In this document: positions 5,340-11,651 of the stretch, in pieces | Position numbering within the stretch: position 1 is the stretch's first letter | Layout: each line of letters opens with the position of its first letter | Virus record (IMG/VR): IMGVR_UViG_3300007770_000078 | Location: 1-26,283 of that record | Strand: one strand, 5' to 3' | Length of the DNA: 26,283 nucleotides | Source: a virus | The notes under the pieces: model-generated | The model's input: the letters and a program-made list of their open reading frames with translations, nothing else | Told to the model about the DNA's origin: nothing | Database searches by the model: none | Program-made: the position numbers and the translations under genes

Positions 5340-5499
5340 TCCACTCCTGGATGTCGTCCGACTTCCACCGAGATGTTTTCGGTAGGAGTCGGACGGGTTC
5401 AGGGAATGTCCCTTCCTTAATCAGGCGATAAATCGCCGATTTCCCTATGCCGGTGATGTGTTCCACATCGGCAATCCTCAAATATCGAATTTCAATCAT
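5254..5499 (-). CDS. AlpA-family transcriptional regulator / candidate excisionase
   Basis: The 81-residue product starts MIEIRYLRIADVEHITGIGK and continues SAIYRLIKEGTFPEPVRL, then RWKSDDIQEWI. This is the winged HTH signature of AlpA/Vis proteins ('R-x-x-x-V-x-x-x-T-G-x-S-x-x-x-I-Y-x-x-I-x-x-G-x-FP-x-P-x-x-L...W-x-x-x-D-x-x-x-W'). Relatives act as recombination directionality factors or activators of P4-type integrases. Its ATG overlaps the stop of the upstream nuclease (ATGA), so it is the last gene of the leftward operon. The usual domain ends near residue 62; the extra C-terminal tail (SMLGSGQLRPRSTEASSDAP) lies entirely inside the integrase 3' end on the other strand. Confidence 0.9.
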   Translation of the reverse strand: MIEIRYLRIADVEHITGIGKSAIYRLIKEGTFPEPVRLLPKTSRWKSDDIQEWIKQTSKRASMLGSGQLRPRSTEASSDAP

Positions 5500-6665
5500 A
5501 TGGGTGGTATTGGGTCGTCGAATGGGTCGGCTGGGTCTACGGATTTCAGCGTCGCTGTCTCAAACTTCCCGAACGCGGCCAGCATCTCGCTCTCTGACGT
5601 CAGCAGACGCTCGTCCAGCAGCGCCAAGTCCTTGCTGCGGAACACGGGCGGATCAGCTGACCAGTCGTTACGGCTGGCGTTAGCGAATGCCTTGTGGGTG
5701 TTCCTGGTGACGTACACGGCACGGTTCTCTTCAGGGTCGAACTTCACGACCTCGGCGAAGGGGATCAGGGCCGGGATGAATATGTGATCCCCGCAGCCTT
5801 CCTTCTGGCGTTTGACGGTGATCAGCTTGGAATGGAGCTCACACTTCCAGGCGCCGCGTCTAGGGGGCTTACCAGGGGCGCCGGCATTCTGGTCCTCTAC
5901 GGGCGTTGAGTGAGCGCAGGTGCGGCAATTGACCTGGGCAACCTTCTCCCCGTGGCAGGTCTCAGAGAAGTTGCACCAGCGGCAGAGGTAGTAATCGGGC
6001 TTCTTTGATATGCGTGGCAGCGGCTCGGTTGCCTCGAATACGCGGCGAGCCTTGGCTATCAGCGCCTCAAATGCCCCAGAATCGAAGTCAGTGCGGCAGC
6101 TGGTGATGTCCCTACCCCCAGGGGTCGTAACGGTCAGATAGTGGCGTTTAAGGCCCGTGAGACCCATATAGAGCTGCGCCTGACCGTAGTAGGTGCCATT
6201 CCAGAGCTCGAGACTCTCCTTCTCCCCGCGCTCCCGCTTGAGCTTGTCGAGCTTCCTGAAGCTCTTGTCCTGGACGCACTTGTGCTCCCAGACGTGCATG
6301 GTCTTGGGCGCTGCTGCGACTCCCTCAATAACCCCGTCCAGGTGTCCCTGTACGTGTCCGGCGAAGTCCTCGACTTCGAACTGTGAGCCGTCGTCGTATG
6401 CGGTTTGCAGCTTAACCCCAGGCACCATCCGAATCCTCTTCGCCATCTGATCCTCAGAGAGGTGACCATCCTCAAAGCGGCGAAGGGTCGCCGCATCAAA
6501 GATCGCCGGCAGTACCCAGCGCCAGCTGTACCAGGTTTGCCGTTCGCAGTCCTGGCCGAGGTTGTTACATTGCAGGTAGGTTCTGACGCTCGGCGGATTA
6601 GCCGCGACGATCGCCTGGTCGAGTGCCTTAAGCGTTAGATCGGGCGGCGGAATGTTTAATTCCAT
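5496..6665 (-). CDS. RecB/Cas4-like PD-(D/E)XK exonuclease with probable Fe-S cluster
   Basis: The start is taken at ATG 6665 (MELNIPPPDLTLKAL) because AAGGAG lies 6-7 bases upstream; the frame is open 52 codons further but without signal. The 389-residue product has the nuclease core: Asp110 (GHLDGVIEG), Glu127-x-Lys129 (VWEHKCV) and the RecB-family Q-x-x-x-Y motif (Q162 to Y166, GQAQLY). Cys40 (LGQDCERQTWY) plus C228-x2-C231-x5-C237 (LCRWCNFSETC) matches the four-cysteine Fe-S arrangement known from Cas4 and AddB. A second cysteine set (C247, C250, C275, C291) may bind zinc. In a phage this enzyme would resect DNA ends for recombination, together with the Sak4-like protein upstream. Confidence 0.85.
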   Translation of the reverse strand: MELNIPPPDLTLKALDQAIVAANPPSVRTYLQCNNLGQDCERQTWYSWRWVLPAIFDAATLRRFEDGHLSEDQMAKRIRMVPGVKLQTAYDDGSQFEVEDFAGHVQGHLDGVIEGVAAAPKTMHVWEHKCVQDKSFRKLDKLKRERGEKESLELWNGTYYGQAQLYMGLTGLKRHYLTVTTPGGRDITSCRTDFDSGAFEALIAKARRVFEATEPLPRISKKPDYYLCRWCNFSETCHGEKVAQVNCRTCAHSTPVEDQNAGAPGKPPRRGAWKCELHSKLITVKRQKEGCGDHIFIPALIPFAEVVKFDPEENRAVYVTRNTHKAFANASRNDWSADPPVFRSKDLALLDERLLTSESEMLAAFGKFETATLKSVDPADPFDDPIPPI

Positions 6666-7020
6666 GCTTGCTCCTTTTCCACCAGGTGTCGTCCTCGCCC
6701 TTGATGGTTTTGGTATTGAAGAATTTTCCGTACTCAGGGTGCTCGAACATGAATAGCCTGGAGTAATAGGCGATGTGTTCGTTAGGTATCTTGTATTCGC
6801 TGCCCACTGTTTTGAGGGCAACTTCCCACCTGATGCGATTCACGATCAGCCAGGGTGAGCTCTTCAGCACACCCTTGCTGATCATCTCGAGGGCGTAGCG
6901 TTTGAAGAGGGCGTAGACGCCAGGGTTATCGTGATGAAAGTCCCACCAAAGCTCACGCTGATCCCGCCGCCCACCAAGGTGACCAGACCTTTCCGAATGG
7001 GTTTCAGGCGACGGGACCAA
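6628..7020 (-). CDS. Conserved phage protein of the recombination/replication region
   Basis: The product contains a block I recognise from many phages: ELWWDFHHDNPGVYALFKRY, a helix with MISKG, IVNRIRWEVALKTVG, then EHIAYYSRLFMFEHPEYGKF. It resembles 'FW-x-FH-x-x-NP-x-V-x-x-LF...RIRWE...Y-x-R-x-F-x-x-x-x-P-x-x-x-x-F', usually found beside recombination or resolvase genes, function unknown. The only start codon in frame is TTG 7020, one codon after the in-frame stop of the upstream lipoprotein, so translation probably depends on reinitiation. The first 22 residues lie outside the conserved block. The 3' end overlaps the nuclease gene by 38 bases. Confidence 0.75.
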   Translation of the reverse strand: MVPSPETHSERSGHLGGRRDQRELWWDFHHDNPGVYALFKRYALEMISKGVLKSSPWLIVNRIRWEVALKTVGSEYKIPNEHIAYYSRLFMFEHPEYGKFFNTKTIKGEDDTWWKRSKHGIKHSAARSNA

Positions 7021-7023
7021 CGC

Positions 7024-7209
7024 TTACTCAGCCGGCGTCTGCTCTTGCGTTTGCGTACTCGAGCCGCCGGTCGCGTCAGCGTCGCTGGTTGCACCACCGC
7101 TGGTGCTGCCAACCTCAACGCAGCCAACCAGAAACACCTGCGCCAGAATGATGGCGACCGCGCCCGTCATGTAGGTCCAGGTCCAGAATTTTTTGCCTAG
7201 TTCAGTCAT
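7024..7209 (-). CDS. Small lipoprotein with Ser/Thr/Gly-rich tail
   Basis: The start is ATG 7209, inside the end of the preceding lipoprotein gene (8-base overlap). The 61-residue product has a charged N-terminus (MTELGKKFW), a hydrophobic segment (YMTGAVAIILAQVFLVGC) and lipobox LVGC with Val at +2. The mature part is a low-complexity acidic/Ser/Thr/Gly linker (EVGSTSGGATSDADATGGSS and so on). It should be lipidated at the cell envelope of a Gram-negative host. Surface lipoproteins in early phage operons can mediate superinfection exclusion, as T5 Llp does. That role here is inference only. Confidence 0.7.
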   Translation of the reverse strand: MTELGKKFWTWTYMTGAVAIILAQVFLVGCVEVGSTSGGATSDADATGGSSTQTQEQTPAE

Positions 7210-7363
7210 CTGTCTTTGCCTCGTGTGTGAGATGGAATCCGCTGCGGACGGTGTGATCACCGACCGTTGCGGAAATGTGGCTCGCGCAGCCGGTCATCAG
7301 GAAAGACGCGGCCAGCACGATCCAGAAAATCAAAATAAATTCCCAAGTCAAAATCTTGTTCAT
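7202..7363 (-). CDS. Small lipoprotein, 53 aa
   Basis: ATG 7363 has AGGAG 7 bases upstream, so the longer upstream open frame is discarded. The product is MNKILTWEFILIFWIVLAAS followed by FLMTGCASHIS: a hydrophobic signal with lipobox MTGC and Ala-Ser at +2/+3, which favours outer-membrane sorting in enterobacterial-type rules. The mature peptide is only about 24 residues (ASHISATVGDHTVRSGFHLT...). It pairs with a second lipoprotein that overlaps it by 8 bases. Two adjacent tiny lipoproteins in a recombination operon are not part of the standard recombination machinery. Confidence 0.75.
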   Translation of the reverse strand: MNKILTWEFILIFWIVLAASFLMTGCASHISATVGDHTVRSGFHLTHEAKTDD

Positions 7364-7376
7364 CACTTTTCTCCTG

Positions 7377-7640
7377 TTATCTCGGAATCGTTGCTTTAAC
7401 TTCATCGTCTTCGATTGCAAAAGCCTTGATAGAGAGACCATTCAGCTCGTTCGCTAGGTCGTTCAGCGTCTGGAGCGACAAGTGAAAGCACATCGCGTAG
7501 TCGGACCAGAGGTCAGGGCTCGGCACCATCTCGCTGCTCTCAATCGCGTTATCGAGCAAACTCGCGAGCTCGGCTCGGATGTCCTTGAAGACCTGGTCCG
7601 CCTCGCGCCCGAGCTCACGTTTCGGTTCCTTCCGTGTCAT
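7377..7640 (-). CDS. Hypothetical 87-aa helical protein
   Basis: ATG 7640 is preceded by GGTGGA, a weak ribosome-binding site; the upstream membrane-peptide gene overlaps its start by 26 bases, suggesting translational coupling. The product starts MTRKEPKRELGREADQVFKD and is predicted mostly helical and acidic (IRAELASLLDNAIESSEM, LSLQTLNDLANELNGL). No motif or family is recognised. It lies 13 bases upstream of the 53-residue lipoprotein gene. Confidence 0.65.
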   Translation of the reverse strand: MTRKEPKRELGREADQVFKDIRAELASLLDNAIESSEMVPSPDLWSDYAMCFHLSLQTLNDLANELNGLSIKAFAIEDDEVKATIPR

Positions 7641-7737
7641 GTGTCCACCATTCGATGATTGCGGCCGGGACGCAGAGTGCTACGCCCCAGCCAATGAAAA
7701 GAATCAGCAACCAGATGAGCTCGTCGATCAGTCCCAC
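7615..7737 (-). CDS. 40-aa single-pass membrane protein
   Basis: GTG 7737 overlaps the last codons of the DUF669 gene (stop at 7728), and the frame stops at TGA 7617-7615 inside the next gene. The product is VGLIDELIWLLILFIGWGVA (with M for the first V) followed by LCVPAAIIEWWTHDTEGTET: an N-terminal acidic residue, one strong TM helix of about 24 residues and an acidic tail. The AAGAGAAAG upstream is a modest ribosome-binding site. The overlap pattern on both sides matches the rest of the operon, which supports a real gene. Together with the two lipoproteins it gives three envelope proteins in this operon. Confidence 0.55.
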   Translation of the reverse strand: MGLIDELIWLLILFIGWGVALCVPAAIIEWWTHDTEGTET

Positions 7738-8150
7738 GGGTTCTTTCTCTTGGCACCATTAGCACCGTTGCTTGCCGGCGGAGCTGAGCGGGGCAGGGCG
7801 CGGTAGCCTTTGACACGGTTATAGCTACCGTCGATCTCAAGCCTGATCTCGCATTTGCGGCCAATCAGCTCAGATGACGGGCCGACAGACACGAGACCAC
7901 AGGCTTCTGCGAGACGCGCCAGCTCCTTGTAGGCGATCTCCTTGACGTTGTCCTTGGGGTGTCCGGTGTTGTACCAGGCATTGACGCGGCGACCGTTATC
8001 GTCGATCGAAAAGGCCAGCTTCAGCTGTTGGTTTCCCGCCTGGGATACCTCATCTGATTCGGTTTCGACCGTTGCCCCGTACCATCCTTCTGGCAGTGGG
8101 TCGAAGGAATCAGTGGTGTTGAAGTCATCGACTTTTAGGTTAAGTTCCAT
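7728..8150 (-). CDS. DUF669 family protein, probable partner of the Sak4-like ATPase
   Basis: The start is ATG 8150 (MELNLKVDDFNTTDSFDPLP) with AGGAGC 6 bases upstream. The pattern 'SF-x-PLP-x-GWY-x-x-x-V', then GNQQLKLAFSI, then GRRVNAWYNTGHP, then ELARLAEACGL matches DUF669 as I remember it. This is a phage family regularly next to AAA_24/Sak4-type ATPases and RecB-like nucleases. A role in ssDNA binding or recombinase loading has been proposed for such neighbours, but I cannot show it from sequence. The C-terminus (KRKNPWD) is the 'acidic/aromatic tip' kind of tail seen in some ssDNA-binding proteins. It begins 8 bases after the ATPase gene. Confidence 0.8.
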   Translation of the reverse strand: MELNLKVDDFNTTDSFDPLPEGWYGATVETESDEVSQAGNQQLKLAFSIDDNGRRVNAWYNTGHPKDNVKEIAYKELARLAEACGLVSVGPSSELIGRKCEIRLEIDGSYNRVKGYRALPRSAPPASNGANGAKRKNPWD

Positions 8151-8158
8151 AAGTGCTC

Positions 8159-8854
8159 CTATGCCGCTTTGGCTTTTTTGGTTGTGCCTTCGATCTTGGA
8201 TTTGATCGAGGCAAGGTTGGGTGTTTCGAAAAGGTCCAGGCGACCGGATCGATCCTTTGCTTCGTACTGTTCGTCCCGGTTGCACTGCATCCAGTGCTGC
8301 AGTTCGTCGTCGTGTTTGAATACCCGCATCGCTGAGACGATGTCGAAGTAATGCGGGAGTGCGGCCGAGAGCTTCTGCCCCGGCATGCCGGGTTCGTAAA
8401 GCATCTGTCCTCGCGAGTCGTCCTTGGACCTGGCTTGCTTGCAAGTCATCACGACGTGGCAGGGCAGATCGCGGAATGATTTGACGAGGGCAGTGACGAC
8501 GATGCCGAGCTCTCCGTAGGCTTGCATCTTCATCTTGGTTTTCTCCATCTCTTCGGCGAGCACGATCTCGGCGATCTCGCTGATACTGTCGATGCATACC
8601 CAGGGCGGCGGACCCTCTGTCTCGAGGTACTTGAGGACTTCCTCAAACTCAGCCCGAGAATGAATCTCTGCGACGGTGATGTTTTTGGGTGCGTCCTTGA
8701 TGGACAGCAGCCCACCTTCAGCTGAGATGATTAGGGTCGGTTCGCCGGTGGTCGCACACGTCCGTGTCTTTCCCGAGCCGGCTGGCCCGTAGAGGATGAC
8801 CTTGAGACCGGTCTTCTTGACCGCGTCGGCGACGTTGATGAATTCGAATGCCAT
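8159..8854 (-). CDS. Sak4-like RecA-fold ATPase (AAA_24), single-strand annealing/recombination
   Basis: ATG 8854 has AGGAG 8 bases upstream. The 231-residue product shows a P-loop GPAGSGKT at residues 23-30, an aspartate-ending Walker B strand WVCIDS at 85-90, and a RecA-core layout without extra domains. The size and motifs fit the phage nucleotide-binding family AAA_24, which includes Sak4 recombinases. These promote annealing and homologous recombination with a phage SSB. It is the first gene of the leftward operon, directly followed by DUF669 and later by an Fe-S nuclease: a complete end-resection and annealing module. The C-terminus is Lys/Ala-rich (GTTKKAKAA). Confidence 0.88.
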   Translation of the reverse strand: MAFEFINVADAVKKTGLKVILYGPAGSGKTRTCATTGEPTLIISAEGGLLSIKDAPKNITVAEIHSRAEFEEVLKYLETEGPPPWVCIDSISEIAEIVLAEEMEKTKMKMQAYGELGIVVTALVKSFRDLPCHVVMTCKQARSKDDSRGQMLYEPGMPGQKLSAALPHYFDIVSAMRVFKHDDELQHWMQCNRDEQYEAKDRSGRLDLFETPNLASIKSKIEGTTKKAKAA

Positions 8855-8890
8855 AGTGTTCTCCTAGTCCGTATACACAGTAGTGGAATG

Positions 8891-8920
8891 AGAATACAAC
8901 ACGGTGTAATCTCAAGTCAA
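8891..8920 (-). promoter_or_regulatory. Predicted leftward early promoter of the recombination operon
   Basis: On the minus strand: TTGACT (8920-8915), an 18-base spacer and TATTCT (8896-8891), about 37 bases before the Sak4-like start. It lies just downstream of the repressor gene. A CTCAC-AAC-GTGAG dyad at 8944-8956 may be an operator or transcript hairpin. Confidence 0.55.
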
Positions 8921-8968
8921 GAGAACTGTAACGCCGCGACAGACTCACAACGTGAGCCTGGGGTAGGT

Positions 8969-9586
8969 TTATCGGAAGTTGGAGATGCGGGAGACCACGA
9001 CACCGGACACGGTGGCATCTCCCTGGACTTCAATAATCTGAGTAGGCCAGCGGGGATTGACGGCTTTTAAGTAAACGCGACTACCCTCAACAACCAACCG
9101 CTTAAAGGTGCATTCGTTGTTATTGTGAACCCGCACAATGACGTTATCACCGTGCCTGGCGTCTACTTTGGGATCAACGATAATGATGTCGCCATCACGG
9201 AAGTCGGGTTCCATCGACTCACCAGACACCGTCAGTGCGTAACTCAGTTTTGAGCAGCCATTAGGGCAGGGAACCCATGTTTCTGCGTCCCCTAACTCGT
9301 AAGGGTCTTCAGCAGCGGCCCATTCACCGGCCTGGACCCATGAGATCAGCGGCACCTCGATCACCTGATTCGGCTTACGGATATTCATATTGCCAGTGCC
9401 GGTCGCGAGCCAGTTAGGATCGACTCCGAGGCAACCGGCCATTTCCAGGACATGGGTACTGCGCCCAAGGTCTCGGGTTTCAAGGTTCGATATTGCTGCG
9501 GTTGTAATTCCTGCACAGTCAGCCAGCTCCCCCTGAGTCAGGGAGGCCGCTGTTCGTGCTGTGCGTATTCGTTGCCCTAGTCCCAT
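8969..9586 (-). CDS. cI: LexA/CI-type repressor with S24 self-cleavage domain
   Basis: The 205-residue product has an N-terminal HTH (about residues 16-38, LTQGELADCAGITTAAISNL) and a C-terminal S24 peptidase domain. The Ala86-Gly87 pair in SWVQAGEW is the expected autocleavage site. Ser124 in SGESMEPDFRDGD is the nucleophile and Lys162 in CTFKRL the general base. It should maintain lysogeny and be inactivated through RecA after DNA damage. It is divergent from the Cro-like gene and has TGAGGT just upstream of ATG 9586. The intergenic dyads (9604-9613 and 9617-9643) are the likely operators. Confidence 0.93.
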   Translation of the reverse strand: MGLGQRIRTARTAASLTQGELADCAGITTAAISNLETRDLGRSTHVLEMAGCLGVDPNWLATGTGNMNIRKPNQVIEVPLISWVQAGEWAAAEDPYELGDAETWVPCPNGCSKLSYALTVSGESMEPDFRDGDIIIVDPKVDARHGDNVIVRVHNNNECTFKRLVVEGSRVYLKAVNPRWPTQIIEVQGDATVSGVVVSRISNFR

Positions 9587-9667
9587 ACCTCATATTTTAC
9601 ATCCACATATGTGTTTTTTGGTTACACTGTGATTGACACCAAATAAACTAGAACTTAAAGTTAGTGT
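9587..9667. promoter_or_regulatory. cI-cro operator/promoter region
   Basis: These 81 bases between divergent cI and cro contain a perfect CACATATGTG palindrome (9604-9613) and a dyad with TTTGGT (9617-9622) and ACCAAA arms around 9638-9643. They also contain a rightward promoter, TTGACA (9633-9638), 17-base spacer, TAAAGT (9656-9661). The left arm reads TTTGGTTACAC, similar to the TTTGGTRTACW repeats elsewhere. With this promoter, transcription would start at or very near the cro ATG. A leftward -10 (TAAAAT on the minus strand) is visible for cI, but no good -35. Confidence 0.65.
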
Positions 9668-9889
9668 ATGAAACATCTAAAACGCGCAATCGCGATTTCC
9701 GGCTCGCAGACGGCACTCGCAAAAAATATCGGCGTCAGTCAGCAACGGCTCAACAACTGGCTGCACCGTGACAAACGGATACCTGCGGAGTTGGTGCTCC
9801 CGATTGAGCGAGCGACTGGGGTCTCGCGGCATGACCTCCGACCCGACCTCTACCCCTTCGAGGCCACCCATGACTCAACAGATGGCTGA
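9668..9889 (+). CDS. cro: Cro-like (YdaS-type) repressor
   Basis: The 73-residue product starts MKHLKRAIAISGSQTALAKN and continues IGVSQQRLNNWLHRDKRIPA, the HTH layout of Cro/YdaS proteins in which 'Q-x-x-LA-x-x-x-G-x-S-Q-x-x-x-x-x-W' forms the recognition motif (about residues 12-34). The segment AELVLPIERATGVSRHDLRPDLYP is the standard C-terminal half of this family. It is divergent from cI and first in the rightward early operon, so it should switch off cI transcription in lytic growth. No ribosome-binding site is visible before ATG 9668. Confidence 0.9.
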   Translation: MKHLKRAIAISGSQTALAKNIGVSQQRLNNWLHRDKRIPAELVLPIERATGVSRHDLRPDLYPFEATHDSTDG

Positions 9890-10010
9890 ATGCCCCAGGT
9901 TGGGACACCGCAGCGATGAGTGTGCGTTCAAGACGATGCACTGGCCCGAGAAGAACATCACGCCTCCCGAGGGCGTTAATACTCGGGCATATCTCCTCCT
10001 CCAACATTAA
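9870..10010 (+). CDS. 46-aa hypothetical protein between cro and terminator
   Basis: ATG 9870 overlaps the end of cro and has GAGG 6 bases upstream. The product (MTQQMAECPRLGHRSDECAF, then KTMHWPEKNITPPEGVNTRA) has two cysteines and two histidines that could form a small metal site, but spacing does not match a known finger. The stop is immediately followed by an intrinsic terminator. A tiny gene between cro and a terminator is where an antiterminator or early regulator could sit. Function is unknown and the gene may be spurious. Confidence 0.45.
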   Translation: MTQQMAECPRLGHRSDECAFKTMHWPEKNITPPEGVNTRAYLLLQH

Positions 10011-10034
10011 GCCCCCCTCGGGGGGCATTTTTTT
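10011..10034 (+). terminator. Strong intrinsic terminator between cro and replication genes
   Basis: GCCCCCC-TC-GGGGGGC stem, one A, then seven T. It ends only 5 bases before the primase ATG at 10040, so replication-gene transcription from the cro promoter must pass it. Confidence 0.85.
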
Positions 10035-10039
10035 ATGCC

Positions 10040-10462
10040 ATGAACCTGCCGCTACAGAAGCTGTTACCAAAACTGGAGATGGTGACCGGGGGCAGGGGGA
10101 AATTCAAAGCACGATGCCCAGCCCATGACGATCGCGGTCCGTCGCTATCGATCACTGAGACAGACCACGGGCAGCTGCTGATCCACTGCTTCGCCGGCTG
10201 CGGAGCAGCCGACATCGTCGAAGCTGTGGGTCTGACGATGAGTGATCTCTTCCCGAAGGATGACTACATCAACACCGTGCGTCGCGGTGACCGCAAGGTC
10301 GAGAACTACAGATTACTGATTGAACGCGGCCGGCATGCCGCGATCCTGGTAAGCGTTGTCGCGGCGAAGCTGCGCAACGAAGGAGAGCTGGCGCTGACCG
10401 ATGACGAGAAGGTCATCTTCGAGGGCGCTTGTGAGGACTTAAGGAGATTGATTGATGCCTGA
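10040..10462 (+). CDS. CHC2 zinc-finger primase-like protein
   Basis: The 140-residue product begins MNLPLQKLLPKLEMVTGGRG and carries a CHC2 zinc motif: C26-x2-H29 in ARCPAHDDRGPSLSI and C50-x3-C54 in IHCFAGCGAADIVEAVG. The downstream 'MSDLFP' is also typical of phage primase N-termini. CHC2 domains read template for primer synthesis. Here the TOPRIM catalytic domain is absent, so this is a zinc-binding half, perhaps acting with the helicase that follows. Translation is coupled to the helicase gene by an 8-base overlap. No ribosome-binding site is visible; the start abuts a terminator U-tract. Confidence 0.88.
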   Translation: MNLPLQKLLPKLEMVTGGRGKFKARCPAHDDRGPSLSITETDHGQLLIHCFAGCGAADIVEAVGLTMSDLFPKDDYINTVRRGDRKVENYRLLIERGRHAAILVSVVAAKLRNEGELALTDDEKVIFEGACEDLRRLIDA

Positions 10463-11651
10463 ATACGAGCGTCAGCTTAACGAACTCGACGACTACTACG
10501 CCTCGTTGCTCAAGCGGGAAGTGTTACCGGCTGAGCTGATACACGACTACTCGAAGTGGGGTATCGAGCGTTATGAGGGCTGGGCGCCAGAGATCGAGTG
10601 GATCATCAAGGACGTGCTGCCCGTGACGCCAGGACTGATCGCCAGTATGGGCGGAGTCGGGAAAAGCTTTCTCATGCTCGACGCAGCGGTCCGTATCGCG
10701 GCCGGCCCCGGTGCCTTCGGTCAGTGGGCGATGGGCGGCAAGGTGATGCAGCAGGGCAAGGTCTTGATGGTGACCGCTGAAGACAGTAAGAACGCGATAC
10801 ACCGTCGTCTTAACAGCATCATGTCGCCGGATCAGCACAAGAAGCTAAAGGGCAATCTCTTCATTGTGCCGTTACCGGACGCCGGCGGCACGAGGCCATT
10901 GCTCGAGTGCGTCGGCGGCCAGTACGTGATGACCGCAGCCTGGGACGACTTCTGCAACAACGTCATCAAGATGGGGATTCTGTGCAGCTTAATGGACCCC
11001 TGGCAAGCCGTGGCAGCGGTTGACGCGAATGACCCCGCTGCGGGTCAGTGTTACTGGTCATCCATCTCACAGCTGTGTGCTGAGACCAAGTCAGCTCACC
11101 TGACGTCGCACCATATGCGCAAGCAGGAGAACATCGACAGCATCACGTCCGCCAGGGCGGCGATCCGTGGCAGCTCGGCCCTGGTAGACGGCTCACGGCT
11201 CAGTTACGCGCTCTGGCCGGCAACGCATGACGATCGCCTGATGACTGAGCAGCTGCTGGGTACGCCGCTCGGACCGCTGGACCTGGTCCAGGGCGCAGTG
11301 GTTAAGAGTAACGACTTCGGTATGAGTGCCGTCGCTACGTACGTGAGAGACCGCGTCAGCGGTCTCCTCATCGACTGTAGCGAGCAGCTGGCGGAGCAGT
11401 TCCAGGAGGCGAACACGTTACCGTCTAGTGCGATGCATGAGACAGCACTGGAAGCGACCGTGCGATGGGATAGGGGGCAACCGTTCTCGAAGGCGCCGCA
11501 GTCAGATCGATGGATAGGTGCCTGGGTGATGCATCAGTTCAAGTGTCCCAGACCCGTTGCGGTTAAGTACGTAAGGGAATGGGTGATGCGTGGAGAGCTC
11601 GTCCAGGAGTGGTGTAAGGAGATCAGGAGTAACGGGCTCAGGGGTCGCTGA
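10455..11651 (+). CDS. RepA-like hexameric replicative helicase (AAA_25)
   Basis: The start is ATG 10455, with AAGGAG at 10441-10446; a TTG lies one codon earlier. The 398-residue product has a P-loop at residues 64-71 (SMGGVGKS, with Ser in place of the first Gly) and an acidic Walker B strand (ILCSLMDPWQAV). A His-rich sensor (LTSHHMRK) and a helical C-terminus complete the layout of phage/plasmid RepA-type helicases. It should unwind DNA at the phage origin, using primers from the CHC2 protein encoded just upstream. Iteron-like repeats follow directly after its stop codon. Confidence 0.85.
   Translation: MPEYERQLNELDDYYASLLKREVLPAELIHDYSKWGIERYEGWAPEIEWIIKDVLPVTPGLIASMGGVGKSFLMLDAAVRIAAGPGAFGQWAMGGKVMQQGKVLMVTAEDSKNAIHRRLNSIMSPDQHKKLKGNLFIVPLPDAGGTRPLLECVGGQYVMTAAWDDFCNNVIKMGILCSLMDPWQAVAAVDANDPAAGQCYWSSISQLCAETKSAHLTSHHMRKQENIDSITSARAAIRGSSALVDGSRLSYALWPATHDDRLMTEQLLGTPLGPLDLVQGAVVKSNDFGMSAVATYVRDRVSGLLIDCSEQLAEQFQEANTLPSSAMHETALEATVRWDRGQPFSKAPQSDRWIGAWVMHQFKCPRPVAVKYVREWVMRGELVQEWCKEIRSNGLRGR

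Noticed and set aside
5496-6665. Cas4-like nuclease as evidence of a CRISPR adaptation module
   Set aside because: No cas1, cas2 or array nearby. Its neighbours are a Sak4-like ATPase and DUF669, so it belongs to phage recombination.
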